Shown: positions 5,063 through 11,848 of the stretch, piece after piece | Layout: every line of letters begins with the position of its first letter | Numbering within the stretch: position 1 is the first letter of the stretch | NCBI GenBank assembly: GCA_004556965.1 | Contig: SFFE01000027.1 | Span: 1 to 15,690, forward strand | From: Clostridiales bacterium | GTDB lineage: Bacteria; Bacillota; Clostridia; Oscillospirales; Oscillospiraceae | Direction: 5' to 3' | Length of the DNA: 15,690 nucleotides | Translations under genes and position numbers: made by a program | The notes under the pieces: model-generated | Told to the model about the DNA's origin: nothing | What the model saw: the letters and a program-made list of their open reading frames with translations, nothing else | Database searches by the model: none

Positions 5063-6331
5063 ATGGCAGAAACACAGAAAAAGAAATTCTTCTATGGATG
5101 GGTAATCGTTGCGTGCCTGTTCCTGATCGCGATGTTGCCCATGGTATTTTGCAGCACCTTCTTTTCCTATTATCAGATGCCGATCTGTGAAACATTCGGC
5201 TGCACCTATGCGGAGTTCAGCGCATCCAACATCGCATCGACCGTTGCGGGCATGCTGTTCAGCCTCACACTGGCCGGAAAGCTCGGTAAGGGCAACACCC
5301 GTCTGTTCATGCTCATCGGCGGCATTGTCAGTGCAGCCGCGCTGTACGCGCAAAGCTATATCACGGCGATTTGGCAGCTGTACATCACCTTCTTTATTGC
5401 CAATTTTGCGCTGTCCGCTATTACCTACGTCCCGATCAACTTCCTGATTTCCCAGTGGTTTGTAGACAAAAAAGCGCTTGTGACCAGCATTATTTTCACC
5501 GGCTCCGGCGTCGGCGGCATGCTGTTTTCCGGGGTGGAAGCCAATCTGATTGCACAGCAGGGCTGGCGCATGGGCTTCCGCGTGACCGCAATCATTATCC
5601 TTGTGACCATGGTCATCGTGTTCCTGCTGGTGCGCAAGAGCCCGGCTGACATGGGGCTGGAGCCGTATCGCTCCGCGAAAACAAAAGAACCCGCCAAAAA
5701 CGAGCCGGCCGCTGCCGCCGCCCCCCAGTGGGTGGGGCTTTCCAAGACCGAAGCGCTGAAAACCCTTCCGTTCTGGCTGTATGCAATCAGCGCCGTCTGC
5801 TGCGGCATCGTCGCAGCCGGTATTATGACGCAGGCTCCCACGTATCTTACAGAAAACAGCGTGAATTATGCGGCCGCTATGGCAATTTACAGCGGCGCAG
5901 GCATTTTCGGAAAACTGGTCATGGGCCCGATCATTGACAAGGTCGGCATTCAAAAAGGCACCGCCCTCACCTGCGGGATCGGCATCATTGCTCTGATCTG
6001 CCTCTCCGTGGTACCGCAGTTTGGCGCGACGGCAGCAAATGCCAGCATGGTCATCTTCCCGTTTGCGATTGCCATTACCTCTCTGGCGCCGCCGCTGCTG
6101 CCGGGTATGATCTTCGGATACAAGGATTTCGGCGGAATTTACGGCCTGGGCAACACGTTCTTTATGGCGGGCTGCATGATCGGCCCCATGCTCTCGTCCG
6201 GTATCCGCACCGCCACCGGCTCTTATCTAGTCGCGTGGATCGCCATTATGGTCGTGTTTGCGCTGCTTGCGGTGACTGCGATTCTTGCGGTTGGAACCGG
6301 CAAGAAGCTCAGAGCGCCGGCAGCAGATTGA
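5063..6331 (+). CDS. MFS transporter (OFA/monocarboxylate-like), first gene of the operon
   Basis: 422 residues from the ATG at 5063, which has AGGAGGG eight bases upstream; an in-frame ATG at 5027 lacks an RBS. It is a polytopic inner-membrane carrier with about 12 predicted helices in two halves. It begins KKKFFYGWVIVACLFL, the FYGW opening typical of oxalate/formate and monocarboxylate-type MFS carriers, and the first half ends in LVRKSPADMGLEPY, also typical. A hydrophilic A/P/K-rich loop (about 213-236, SAKTKEPAKNEPAAAAA) joins the halves. The cytosolic tail is short (GTGKKLRAPAAD). It likely imports the substrate or exports the product of the enzymes encoded downstream, in the position of baiG in bai operons. 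Substrate unknown; a carboxylated or steroid-like compound is inference from context. The next gene follows after 81 bases without a terminator. Confidence 0.9.
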   Translation: MAETQKKKFFYGWVIVACLFLIAMLPMVFCSTFFSYYQMPICETFGCTYAEFSASNIASTVAGMLFSLTLAGKLGKGNTRLFMLIGGIVSAAALYAQSYITAIWQLYITFFIANFALSAITYVPINFLISQWFVDKKALVTSIIFTGSGVGGMLFSGVEANLIAQQGWRMGFRVTAIIILVTMVIVFLLVRKSPADMGLEPYRSAKTKEPAKNEPAAAAAPQWVGLSKTEALKTLPFWLYAISAVCCGIVAAGIMTQAPTYLTENSVNYAAAMAIYSGAGIFGKLVMGPIIDKVGIQKGTALTCGIGIIALICLSVVPQFGATAANASMVIFPFAIAITSLAPPLLPGMIFGYKDFGGIYGLGNTFFMAGCMIGPMLSSGIRTATGSYLVAWIAIMVVFALLAVTAILAVGTGKKLRAPAAD

Positions 6332-6412
6332 CGCCGCTCCGACAGCCAGCACAACTGTACTTCACCGCAAAATTACCACCGTAAGACAAAGCGATTTCGA
6401 AAGGAGAACCGT

Positions 6413-8329
6413 ATGCCAATCATTACAAGCCCGGCAAAGCTGGGCAAGCTTGAGCTGAAAAACCGCATCGTGATGGCGCCCATGGGCCCGCACTTTGGGG
6501 AAATTGGCCGCAAAGCCGTCGAATATTTTGTCAAACGCGCCGAGGGCGGCGCCGCCATGATCCTGATTAACATGATGGTCACGGACTACTTCGAGGACAC
6601 CTCTGCCTCTCTCGTCCTGACCGAGGAGAATTCCCTATTTTTCAAGGAGCTGTGCGACCGCGCTCACGCAGCTGGCTGCAAGGTCGGCGTACAGCTGATG
6701 CCCGGCTGCGGCCGCATGGCAGGCCCGGCAAAGATGTACCCTGTCCCGATCAGTGCGTCTGCGTGCAGCTGGCTCTACGCGCCCAACGTGAAATGCCACG
6801 AACTGACGGTCGAGGAAATTCAGAAGCTGATCAGCGAGACGGAGCGTACAGTCAAGCTGGCGAGCGCCGCTGGCGTGGACGCTTATGAGATGCACGCCTA
6901 CGGCGGCTACCTCAACGACCAGTTCCTGACCGCCGCGTGGAACACCCGCACGGACAAGTACGGCGGCGACGTGAAGGGGCGTGCGACCTTCCTGCTGGAG
7001 CAGATCGACGCTGTGCGCCGCGTCGCCGGAGCGGACGCTCCCGTGATCGTGAAGTTCTGCCCTGACCACGGCGTGCCGTACCCCGGCTTCCGTCAGCTGG
7101 ACGAGGGCATCGAGCTGGCAAAGTATCTGGCGGAAAACGGCGTGGACGGCCTGCATGTGGACGCAGGCTGCTATGAGAAGTGGCAGCTCTCCATGCCCGC
7201 CATTTTCTATCAGGAAGCGGTCATGCAGCTCAAGTCCGCGAAGGCGGTCAAGGAAAATGTCTCCGTTCCCGTGCTAACCCACGGCAGACTGTCCAACTAC
7301 GAAAAGGCGGAGGCCGCCCTGCAGAACAACATCTGCGATTTTACCATCATCGGCCGCGGCCTGCTCGCCGATCCGGAACTGCCGAAGAAGCTCGTGGAAG
7401 GCCGCCCGGAGGACATTCGCCCCTGCATTTCCTGCAACGAGGGCTGCATCGGCAACGTTCTGAAAAATCAGCATGTGACCTGCGCCCTGAACCCCTTCAC
7501 CGGGTACGAGGATGAGCGTGAGATGCCCCATGCCGAAACGCCGAAAAAGGTGCTTGTGGTCGGCGGCGGCCCCGGCGGCTGCGCTGCTGCCCTGCTGGCA
7601 AAGCAGGCGGGCCACGATGTGGAACTTTGGGAAAAGACCGGCACCATCGGCGGCAAGACGCTTGCGGCGTCCGCACCGTATATGAAGGCCGACATGATCC
7701 GGCTGCCGCAATACTACAACGTGCAGCTGATTAAGACGGGCATTCCGGTTCAGTTCTTCAAAGAGGCCACCAGAGAATCTGTCGCCGCGTTCCGGCCCGA
7801 CGTGCTGATCTGGGCTGCCGGCGGCTCTGTCGTCCGTCCCAAGTCCATCCCCGGCATCGACCGGAGCAACGTATACTCCTGCGAGGCTGCGCTCCGCAAT
7901 CAGGTGCCGCTTGGAAAGCACTTGGCCATCATCGGCGGCGGGCAGGTCGGCATTGAGGCCGCGCTGCACTTTGACCGGGTCGGCCATCAGGTGACCGTGG
8001 TGGAAATGGCGGACAAGATCATGCCCGAACCCGCCTTTGTGCAGAACGACAGCATTCTGCGCGAGATGATGGCGGACAGCAAGGGCGTGTATCTTACCGG
8101 CACCAAGCTGATTGAGATCAACGAGACCGGCATTGTTGTGGAAGACGCAGAGGGCAAGAAGGAAATCGCCTGCGACACCGTGCTGCTGGCCATGGGCTGG
8201 GCGCCGGATGCAGCGATCGGCGAACGTTTCTCCGACATCTGCCGGGTGATTTCCATCGGTGACAGCAACAAATGCCGCAACATTCTCAATTCCACGAACG
8301 AAGCCTACGAGGCTGTAAAAAATATTTAA
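6413..8329 (+). CDS. NADH:flavin ene-reductase, 2,4-dienoyl-CoA reductase / BaiCD-BaiH family
   Basis: 638 residues, the full family length. RBS AAAGGAG lies eight bases before the ATG. Residues 1-335 form an FMN-binding TIM barrel (LKNRIVMAPMG near the start; HAYGGYLNDQFL...NTRTDKYGG around 162-185). Cysteines 338, 341, 345 and 357 give the C-X2-C-X3-C-X11-C motif for the 4Fe-4S cluster. An FAD-binding GGGPGG lies at 384-389 and a second dinucleotide site GGGQVG at 508-513, the NAD(P)H domain. Electrons pass from NAD(P)H through FAD and 4Fe-4S to FMN, which reduces an activated C=C bond. The usual catalytic-loop AHGYL reads YGGYL here: the tyrosine of the DCR type is kept but the histidine of many relatives is absent. 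Known relatives act on bile-acid or steroid enones, dienoyl-CoAs and cinnamates. Context (SnoaL-like dehydratase, SDR, MFS) resembles bai genes; the true substrate is unknown. Confidence 0.93.
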   Translation: MPIITSPAKLGKLELKNRIVMAPMGPHFGEIGRKAVEYFVKRAEGGAAMILINMMVTDYFEDTSASLVLTEENSLFFKELCDRAHAAGCKVGVQLMPGCGRMAGPAKMYPVPISASACSWLYAPNVKCHELTVEEIQKLISETERTVKLASAAGVDAYEMHAYGGYLNDQFLTAAWNTRTDKYGGDVKGRATFLLEQIDAVRRVAGADAPVIVKFCPDHGVPYPGFRQLDEGIELAKYLAENGVDGLHVDAGCYEKWQLSMPAIFYQEAVMQLKSAKAVKENVSVPVLTHGRLSNYEKAEAALQNNICDFTIIGRGLLADPELPKKLVEGRPEDIRPCISCNEGCIGNVLKNQHVTCALNPFTGYEDEREMPHAETPKKVLVVGGGPGGCAAALLAKQAGHDVELWEKTGTIGGKTLAASAPYMKADMIRLPQYYNVQLIKTGIPVQFFKEATRESVAAFRPDVLIWAAGGSVVRPKSIPGIDRSNVYSCEAALRNQVPLGKHLAIIGGGQVGIEAALHFDRVGHQVTVVEMADKIMPEPAFVQNDSILREMMADSKGVYLTGTKLIEINETGIVVEDAEGKKEIACDTVLLAMGWAPDAAIGERFSDICRVISIGDSNKCRNILNSTNEAYEAVKNI

Positions 8330-8352
8330 TTAAAAGAAAGGATGAAACGACC

Positions 8353-8859
8353 ATGACTCTCGAGTACACAAAAGAAATGACCCAGATGGCACACGAAATC
8401 CTTGCAGAAGGCGCCAAGCCGTACACAGATGAGCAGCTCAAGGAGATTCCCCGCATCATCAACACAAAGAGCCGTTATTTTCTGGCGGTCGATCTGAATG
8501 ACTATGAAATTCTGAGAGACGTGTTTACGGAAGAAGAGGGCGGCTTCAGCACGGCCTGGAACGGCAGACCCGGCGCACAGTCGATCGACGCGCAGATTGC
8601 TGCGGCGCAGTCTACCACCGGCAAGGGCGACATGGTCCCCCTGCATTTCGCCCACAATCAGGTCGTCCGTTTTATTGACGACACCCATGCACAGCTGCTC
8701 ACCAGAATGCATGACTATCACACCTATAAGGACAATGGCGACACCTACTCCGGCTACGGCTTCTATGTGGACGACCTGCTCAAGTGCGCGGACGGCGTGT
8801 GGCGCATCAAAGCGCTCAGACTCGATTACGGTGTACTTCTGGGCGCGCTGCGCAGATAA
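8353..8859 (+). CDS. SnoaL/NTF2-like protein, BaiE-type dehydratase candidate
   Basis: 168 residues. The ATG at 8353 follows GAAAGGA by about 11 bases, and only 23 bases separate it from the ene-reductase stop. It appears to be one NTF2-like cone-fold domain (SnoaL_4 kind). The family includes the bile-acid 7-alpha-dehydratase BaiE (about 166 aa), whose key residues are Tyr30, Asp35 and His83. Here RYFLAVD supplies Y42 and D47 with the same Y-to-D spacing, and LHFAHNQ supplies H98 and H101, with H101 in the place of the BaiE histidine by my hand alignment. The catalytic trio therefore seems kept, favouring a true dehydratase over a mere binding protein. A long N-terminal helix precedes the domain. 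It probably removes water from an intermediate oxidised by the SDR, making the double bond the ene-reductase acts on. Substrate is inference; ketosteroid-isomerase-like activity is an alternative. Confidence 0.8.
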   Translation: MTLEYTKEMTQMAHEILAEGAKPYTDEQLKEIPRIINTKSRYFLAVDLNDYEILRDVFTEEEGGFSTAWNGRPGAQSIDAQIAAAQSTTGKGDMVPLHFAHNQVVRFIDDTHAQLLTRMHDYHTYKDNGDTYSGYGFYVDDLLKCADGVWRIKALRLDYGVLLGALRR

Positions 8860-8905
8860 GAACGCGAATCATATCATTCCTATTTTTTAGAATGGAGGAA
8901 ATAAA

Positions 8906-9679
8906 ATGAACAGACTTCTGAATAAAGTAGCGATCATCACCGGCGCAGACGGCGGTATCTGCGGCAAGGCTGCGGAGCTTTTCTGTCAGGAAGGCGCCAA
9001 AGTCGTCATGAACGACATTGATCCCCATGTGGAAGAAAAGTGTGCGGAAATCGTGGCCGCCGGCGGCGACGCCGTTGCGGTCGTCGGCGACGCCTCCAAG
9101 CGCGAAACCTGGGACAAGCTGCTTGCCACCGCGCTCGAAAAGTACGGCACGGTCGACATCTGCGTCAACGGCGCGGCGGTGTTCTCCGTCGGCGAAAATG
9201 CCGGCGACTGGGACACCATGACTGTCGATAAGTTCCACAACGTTTTTGATCCCAACGTTGATGCCCTGCTGCACTCTTTCCAGACCGTCCTGCAGTACAT
9301 GATCGACAACAAAATCCGCGGCAACTTCATGAACTTCGCATCCTCCACTGCGTATGCGTGGAACGGCGCCGGCTTCCAGGGCTATCCCTCCTCCAAGGCC
9401 GTCATCAAGCTGGCCACGCAGTGCATGGTCAAGCAGGTAAGCCCCAAGACCGGTATCCGCTTTAACTGCCTGGCGCCCAACTTCGTGTGGACACCCAAGA
9501 GCGCATATCTGTATGAGAACGAGCGCATGATGGGCTGGTTCAAGTCCGTTACCCCGTTCCCCGAATTGGGCATGCCGGAAGATTCCGCCTGGGCAATGGT
9601 TTACCTTTGCTCCGACGAGGCAAAATACGTCAACGGCGTCTGCCTGCCGACCGATGGTGGCTGGCTCACCTGCAACTAA
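8906..9679 (+). CDS. short-chain dehydrogenase/reductase, NAD(H)-type
   Basis: 257 residues, a classical SDR. The start is supported by TGGAGGAAATAAA directly before the ATG. The cofactor site TGADGGICG (12-20) is followed by an acidic end of beta-2 (VVMNDIDP), which favours NAD(H) over NADP(H). NGAA (about 89-92) stands for the usual NNAG. The catalytic serine is S146/S147 and the YPSSK motif gives Y160 and K164. The C-terminal PTDGGW is typical. It oxidises or reduces a secondary alcohol; in a bai-like pathway this is the 3-alpha-hydroxysteroid dehydrogenase step (BaiA), but SDR substrates cannot be read from sequence. The asparagine of NNAG is partly replaced, which is tolerated in some members. 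Last gene of the operon, 46 bases after the SnoaL-like gene and followed by terminator hairpins. Confidence 0.92.
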   Translation: MNRLLNKVAIITGADGGICGKAAELFCQEGAKVVMNDIDPHVEEKCAEIVAAGGDAVAVVGDASKRETWDKLLATALEKYGTVDICVNGAAVFSVGENAGDWDTMTVDKFHNVFDPNVDALLHSFQTVLQYMIDNKIRGNFMNFASSTAYAWNGAGFQGYPSSKAVIKLATQCMVKQVSPKTGIRFNCLAPNFVWTPKSAYLYENERMMGWFKSVTPFPELGMPEDSAWAMVYLCSDEAKYVNGVCLPTDGGWLTCN

Positions 9680-9696
9680 GCATTTCTTCCTGAGAA

Positions 9697-9822
9697 GGGG
9701 ATCACATTTCTGTGATCCCCCTCAGCGTATCAGAAAAGCCCTCCCCGGAAGACGATGGTCTTCTGCGGGAGAGAGCCCCGGAAGCATCAAGCGGAAGATG
9801 ATTTGTCTTCCGCTTGATGCTT
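9697..9822 (+). terminator. three consecutive hairpins ending the operon
   Basis: Three strong stems follow the SDR stop: GGGGATCACA/TGTGATCCCC (9697-9720, loop TTTC), CTCCC..GAAGAC/GTCTTC..GGGAG (9741-9771), and a 17-bp stem AAGCATCAAGCGGAAGA / TCTTCCGCTTGATGCTT (9782-9822) followed by TCTGTCTTCC. Only the last has even a modest T-rich tail, so it is the likely terminator. The motif CCCCGGAAG occurs twice. The remaining bases up to 9906 show no gene. Confidence 0.6.
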
Positions 9823-9906
9823 TCTGTCTTCCGAGAAGAAGAAAAACACAGGGAAATCGGCTCGACCGCATTCGACGCTTTCCGGCCGAAATTCGCATTT
9901 TCGCAC

Positions 9907-9935
9907 TTGACCGCACCGAAAAGGTGCAATATAAT
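9907..9935 (+). promoter_or_regulatory. promoter of the repeat-bearing membrane protein gene
   Basis: TTGACC (9907-9912), 17-bp spacer, TATAAT (9930-9935). Transcription would begin near 9942, so the in-frame ATG at 9934 lies inside the -10 box and cannot be the start codon. Confidence 0.7.
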
Positions 9936-9968
9936 GTTTAAGTTAGAGGTATACCATCCTCATGCTAC

Positions 9969-9984
9969 GGAGGTGACCGTTATC
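9969..9984 (+). promoter_or_regulatory. Shine-Dalgarno sequence pointing to an ATC start codon
   Basis: GGAGGTGA (9969-9976) lies five bases before an in-frame ATC at 9982. The only in-frame alternatives are a GTG inside the Shine-Dalgarno itself (9973) and an ATG at 10000, 23 bases from it. See the CDS entry. Confidence 0.5.
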
Positions 9985-11037
9985 AACAGACAAAGCTACA
10001 TGGCTGAGATCAGCAGTCTTCTCAGCCTGATTACCGACGACAATACCCGCGTTGCGCTGATCGATCAGATGGAGCGCATGTTCGACGCCGCGCCGGATGA
10101 AGAGCGCCTGATTCAGGAGATCGGCAACCCCACCAAGGTCGCCGTCGCGCTCATCCGCTATGCTGACAGCGGGAAGATCACGCCCGCAGCCGCGCCTGTG
10201 GTCGCACCGGAACGGGTGCAGCCGCCGAAAAAGGCACAGCCCATTGACGAAACCAAATTCCGCCCCGCCGAGGACGTGGTGCTCGACACCACCGCAGCCG
10301 CGCCGGGCGACAGCTTCGCCCCGGAAGACGCCCAGTACCAGGACGACGGCTACTACCCCGAGGAAGACGCCCAGTACCAGGACGACGGCTACTACTCCGA
10401 GGAAGACGGCCAGTACCAGGACGACGGCTACTATTCCGAGGAAGACGGTCCGTACCAGGACGACGGCTACTACTCCGAGGAAGACGCCCAGTACCAGGAC
10501 GACGGCTATTACTCCGAGGAAGACGCCCAGTACCAGGACGACGGCTACTACCCCGAGGAAGACGCCCAGTACCAGGACGACGGCTACTACTCCGAGGAAG
10601 ATGACCAGTACCAGGACGACGGCTACTACTCCGAGGACGACGGAATGGAGCCAAACCCGTTCACCGAGATGTTCGATGATCTGGAGACGGAGACGGTCAC
10701 AAAGACGAACCCGTTTTTAGCGATTCTGTATACGATCGGCGCGATCATCGTCGGTGTGCCGGTGTTTGCCGTGCTGCTGGTGCTGAACCTGTGTTTCTTC
10801 GCCATTGGCGTGGCTGCGGTCGCGGCCGGCGTCGGCCTGATCAGCACGGCGTTCATCGGCCTGTCGGTCGTGGCGGACATGCTCATTTTGCTCGGCGGCG
10901 GCGCGTCGGTGTTCGCCGTTGCGCTGGTGCTGCTGTGGTTCTCCATCTGGTTCTTCATTCAGGTCACGATCGGCTGGATCCGTGCGCTCGTCCGCCTCGG
11001 AAAGCGCTGGTGCTGCAAGGAGGTTGAAGTCGCATGA
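9982..11037 (+). CDS. DUF1700/HAAS-like membrane protein with eight 13-residue acidic repeats
   Basis: 351 residues counted from the ATC at 9982. Domain order: residues 1-60 (INRQSYMAEISSLLSLI...ERMFDAAPDEERLIQEIGNP) resemble the HAAS/DUF1700 N-terminus, which normally opens MNRQ-. This is followed by a Pro/Ala linker, eight tandem 13-aa repeats (about 115-218, consensus EDAQYQDDGYYSE), then a short NPF segment and three to four membrane helices. It ends in a basic cytosolic tail KRWCCKEVEVA. HAAS-type proteins are often paired with PadR regulators or DUF4097 proteins and act in envelope-stress or signalling modules; the function here is unknown. The acidic Tyr/Asp-rich repeat is unusual for the family and could bind cations or positively charged partners. 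The stop overlaps the next start (ATGA), giving translational coupling. The ATG at 10000 is the conservative alternative start. Confidence 0.75.
   Translation: MNRQSYMAEISSLLSLITDDNTRVALIDQMERMFDAAPDEERLIQEIGNPTKVAVALIRYADSGKITPAAAPVVAPERVQPPKKAQPIDETKFRPAEDVVLDTTAAAPGDSFAPEDAQYQDDGYYPEEDAQYQDDGYYSEEDGQYQDDGYYSEEDGPYQDDGYYSEEDAQYQDDGYYSEEDAQYQDDGYYPEEDAQYQDDGYYSEEDDQYQDDGYYSEDDGMEPNPFTEMFDDLETETVTKTNPFLAILYTIGAIIVGVPVFAVLLVLNLCFFAIGVAAVAAGVGLISTAFIGLSVVADMLILLGGGASVFAVALVLLWFSIWFFIQVTIGWIRALVRLGKRWCCKEVEVA
10324..10635 (+). repeat. 39-bp tandem repeat, eight units (in-frame VNTR)
   Basis: Eight contiguous 39-bp units, no length variation, each encoding 13 residues (E-D-[A/G/D]-[Q/P]-YQDDGYY-[S/P]-E). 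Units are nearly identical at DNA level, differing mainly at codons 3, 4 and 12, which points to recent expansion or conversion. Copy number changes would keep the reading frame. Confidence 0.95.
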
Positions 11038-11231
11038 AAAAAGCGTGGAAAATCGTATTGATCACCGCAGTCTGTATTCTGATCGTCGGCGAGATCGCGC
11101 TCGGCGTCGGTCTCCTCACCGGCGGCAACCCCGACCGCATCTGGAATGCCGCCTATCAGTACTACGACTTTGACACCATCTTCAATCTGCTGGGCTCCGT
11201 GACCGACCTGATCTCTTCGATCGGGCTTTGA
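11034..11231 (+). CDS. 65-aa membrane-anchored small protein
   Basis: The start overlaps the previous stop (ATGA) and has AAGGAGG about ten bases upstream. Residues 3-30 form one hydrophobic helix preceded by KK (KKAWKIVLITAVCILIVGEIALGVGLL): an uncleaved anchor or signal-anchor. The rest, GGNPDRIWNAAYQYYDFDTI and LLGSVTDLISSIGL, is short, mostly extracytoplasmic and weakly amphipathic. The N-terminus resembles that of DUF4097-type proteins often encoded next to HAAS proteins, but no beta-repeat domain follows, so it may be a shortened relative. It is likely a partner subunit of the protein encoded upstream. Confidence in the gene is good because of the coupling and the terminator right after; function is unknown. 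Confidence 0.75.
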   Translation: MKKAWKIVLITAVCILIVGEIALGVGLLTGGNPDRIWNAAYQYYDFDTIFNLLGSVTDLISSIGL

Positions 11232-11241
11232 CGGAATCTGC

Positions 11242-11285
11242 AAAAACACCGGCTCTGTCGTTCAGACAAGAGCCGGTGTTTTTTC
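11242..11285 (+). terminator. terminator after the 65-aa gene
   Basis: Stem AAAACACCGGCTCT-GTC / GAC-AAGAGCCGGTGTTTT with a short loop, followed by TTTTTT. Strong, and also usable for the convergent minus-strand gene at 11292. Confidence 0.85.
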
Positions 11286-11291
11286 GTTGCC

Positions 11292-11717
11292 TTACCGCTT
11301 GAACAGCAGCATGCCGCCGGTCATGAGGGCAAGTCCGCACCACTTCGTCCAGCCGAAGGGAAGCTTTTCGGAATCCATCAGCCCAAAGGCGTCGATCCCG
11401 GCAGCGGTGAGCAGCTGGGCAATGAGAATGACGGAGATCGCCAGCGTCGGGCCGAGCTTGCCGATGCCGAGCATGACGGTGACCGTGATGACGAGCGCAA
11501 GAATGCCCCCGCACCAGTAGAGCTTGTTCACCGAGCCGAGCGCAGCGAAGCTCCCCGTGCGCCAGAACAGCAGCACCAGCACCGAAAGCACCGCCGCCGT
11601 GACCTGCACAAACGCGTTGGCCTCCATCGTGCCGATCTGCGCCGACAGACGTGTGTTCATCACACCCTGAATGCTCATGGCTGCACCCGCGAGGATGCAA
11701 AGGAAAAAGCCGCCCAT
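11292..11717 (-). CDS. YdcZ/DUF606-type small DMT transporter
   Basis: 141 residues from the ATG at 11717 (MGGFFLCILAGAAMSIQG), which has GGAGGG about 12 bases upstream; the in-frame ATG at 11756 would add 13 polar residues before the first membrane helix. Four to five membrane helices and the opening FFLCILAGAAMSIQGVMNTRLS are typical of the DUF606 (YdcZ) half-size members of the drug/metabolite transporter superfamily, about 140-150 residues and working as dimers. Other recognisable parts are the GGILALVITVTVMLGIGKLGP and LIAQLLTAAGIDAFGL helices. Substrate is unknown. It is divergent from the ACT-domain gene with about 130 bases between and convergent with the 65-aa gene across a shared terminator. 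Confidence 0.85.
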   Translation of the reverse strand: MGGFFLCILAGAAMSIQGVMNTRLSAQIGTMEANAFVQVTAAVLSVLVLLFWRTGSFAALGSVNKLYWCGGILALVITVTVMLGIGKLGPTLAISVILIAQLLTAAGIDAFGLMDSEKLPFGWTKWCGLALMTGGMLLFKR

Positions 11718-11750
11718 ACGAAAGTTGTCCCTCCAATTACGACGAATGGC

Positions 11751-11779
11751 TTGCACAACCGCCGATGATGTGATATAAC
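11751..11779 (+). promoter_or_regulatory. promoter of the ACT-domain gene
   Basis: TTGCAC (11751-11756), 17-bp spacer, TATAAC (11774-11779), 69 bases upstream of the ATG at 11849. Confidence 0.55.
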
Positions 11780-11848
11780 AAAAGCGGTACGCGGGATGGG
11801 TACATTTGCTTTTCCGCCGTGCACAGACGCTGAAAAGGGGGATTGACC

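Noticed and set aside
5057..5953. 298-aa minus-strand frame opposite the MFS gene
   Set aside because: His/Gly/Asp-rich composition without domains; shadow of the transporter gene.
9814..9981. N-terminal extension of the HAAS-like protein (56 more residues)
   Set aside because: It would begin inside the terminator hairpin and upstream of the gene's own promoter (9907-9935), so it cannot be translated from that transcript.
10324..10635. CRISPR array
   Set aside because: The units are contiguous with no unique spacers and are in frame inside a CDS.
10178..10654. 158-aa minus-strand and 186-aa plus-strand frames across the tandem repeats
   Set aside because: Arg/Ser/Pro- or Thr/Arg-rich low-complexity shadows of the 39-bp repeat.
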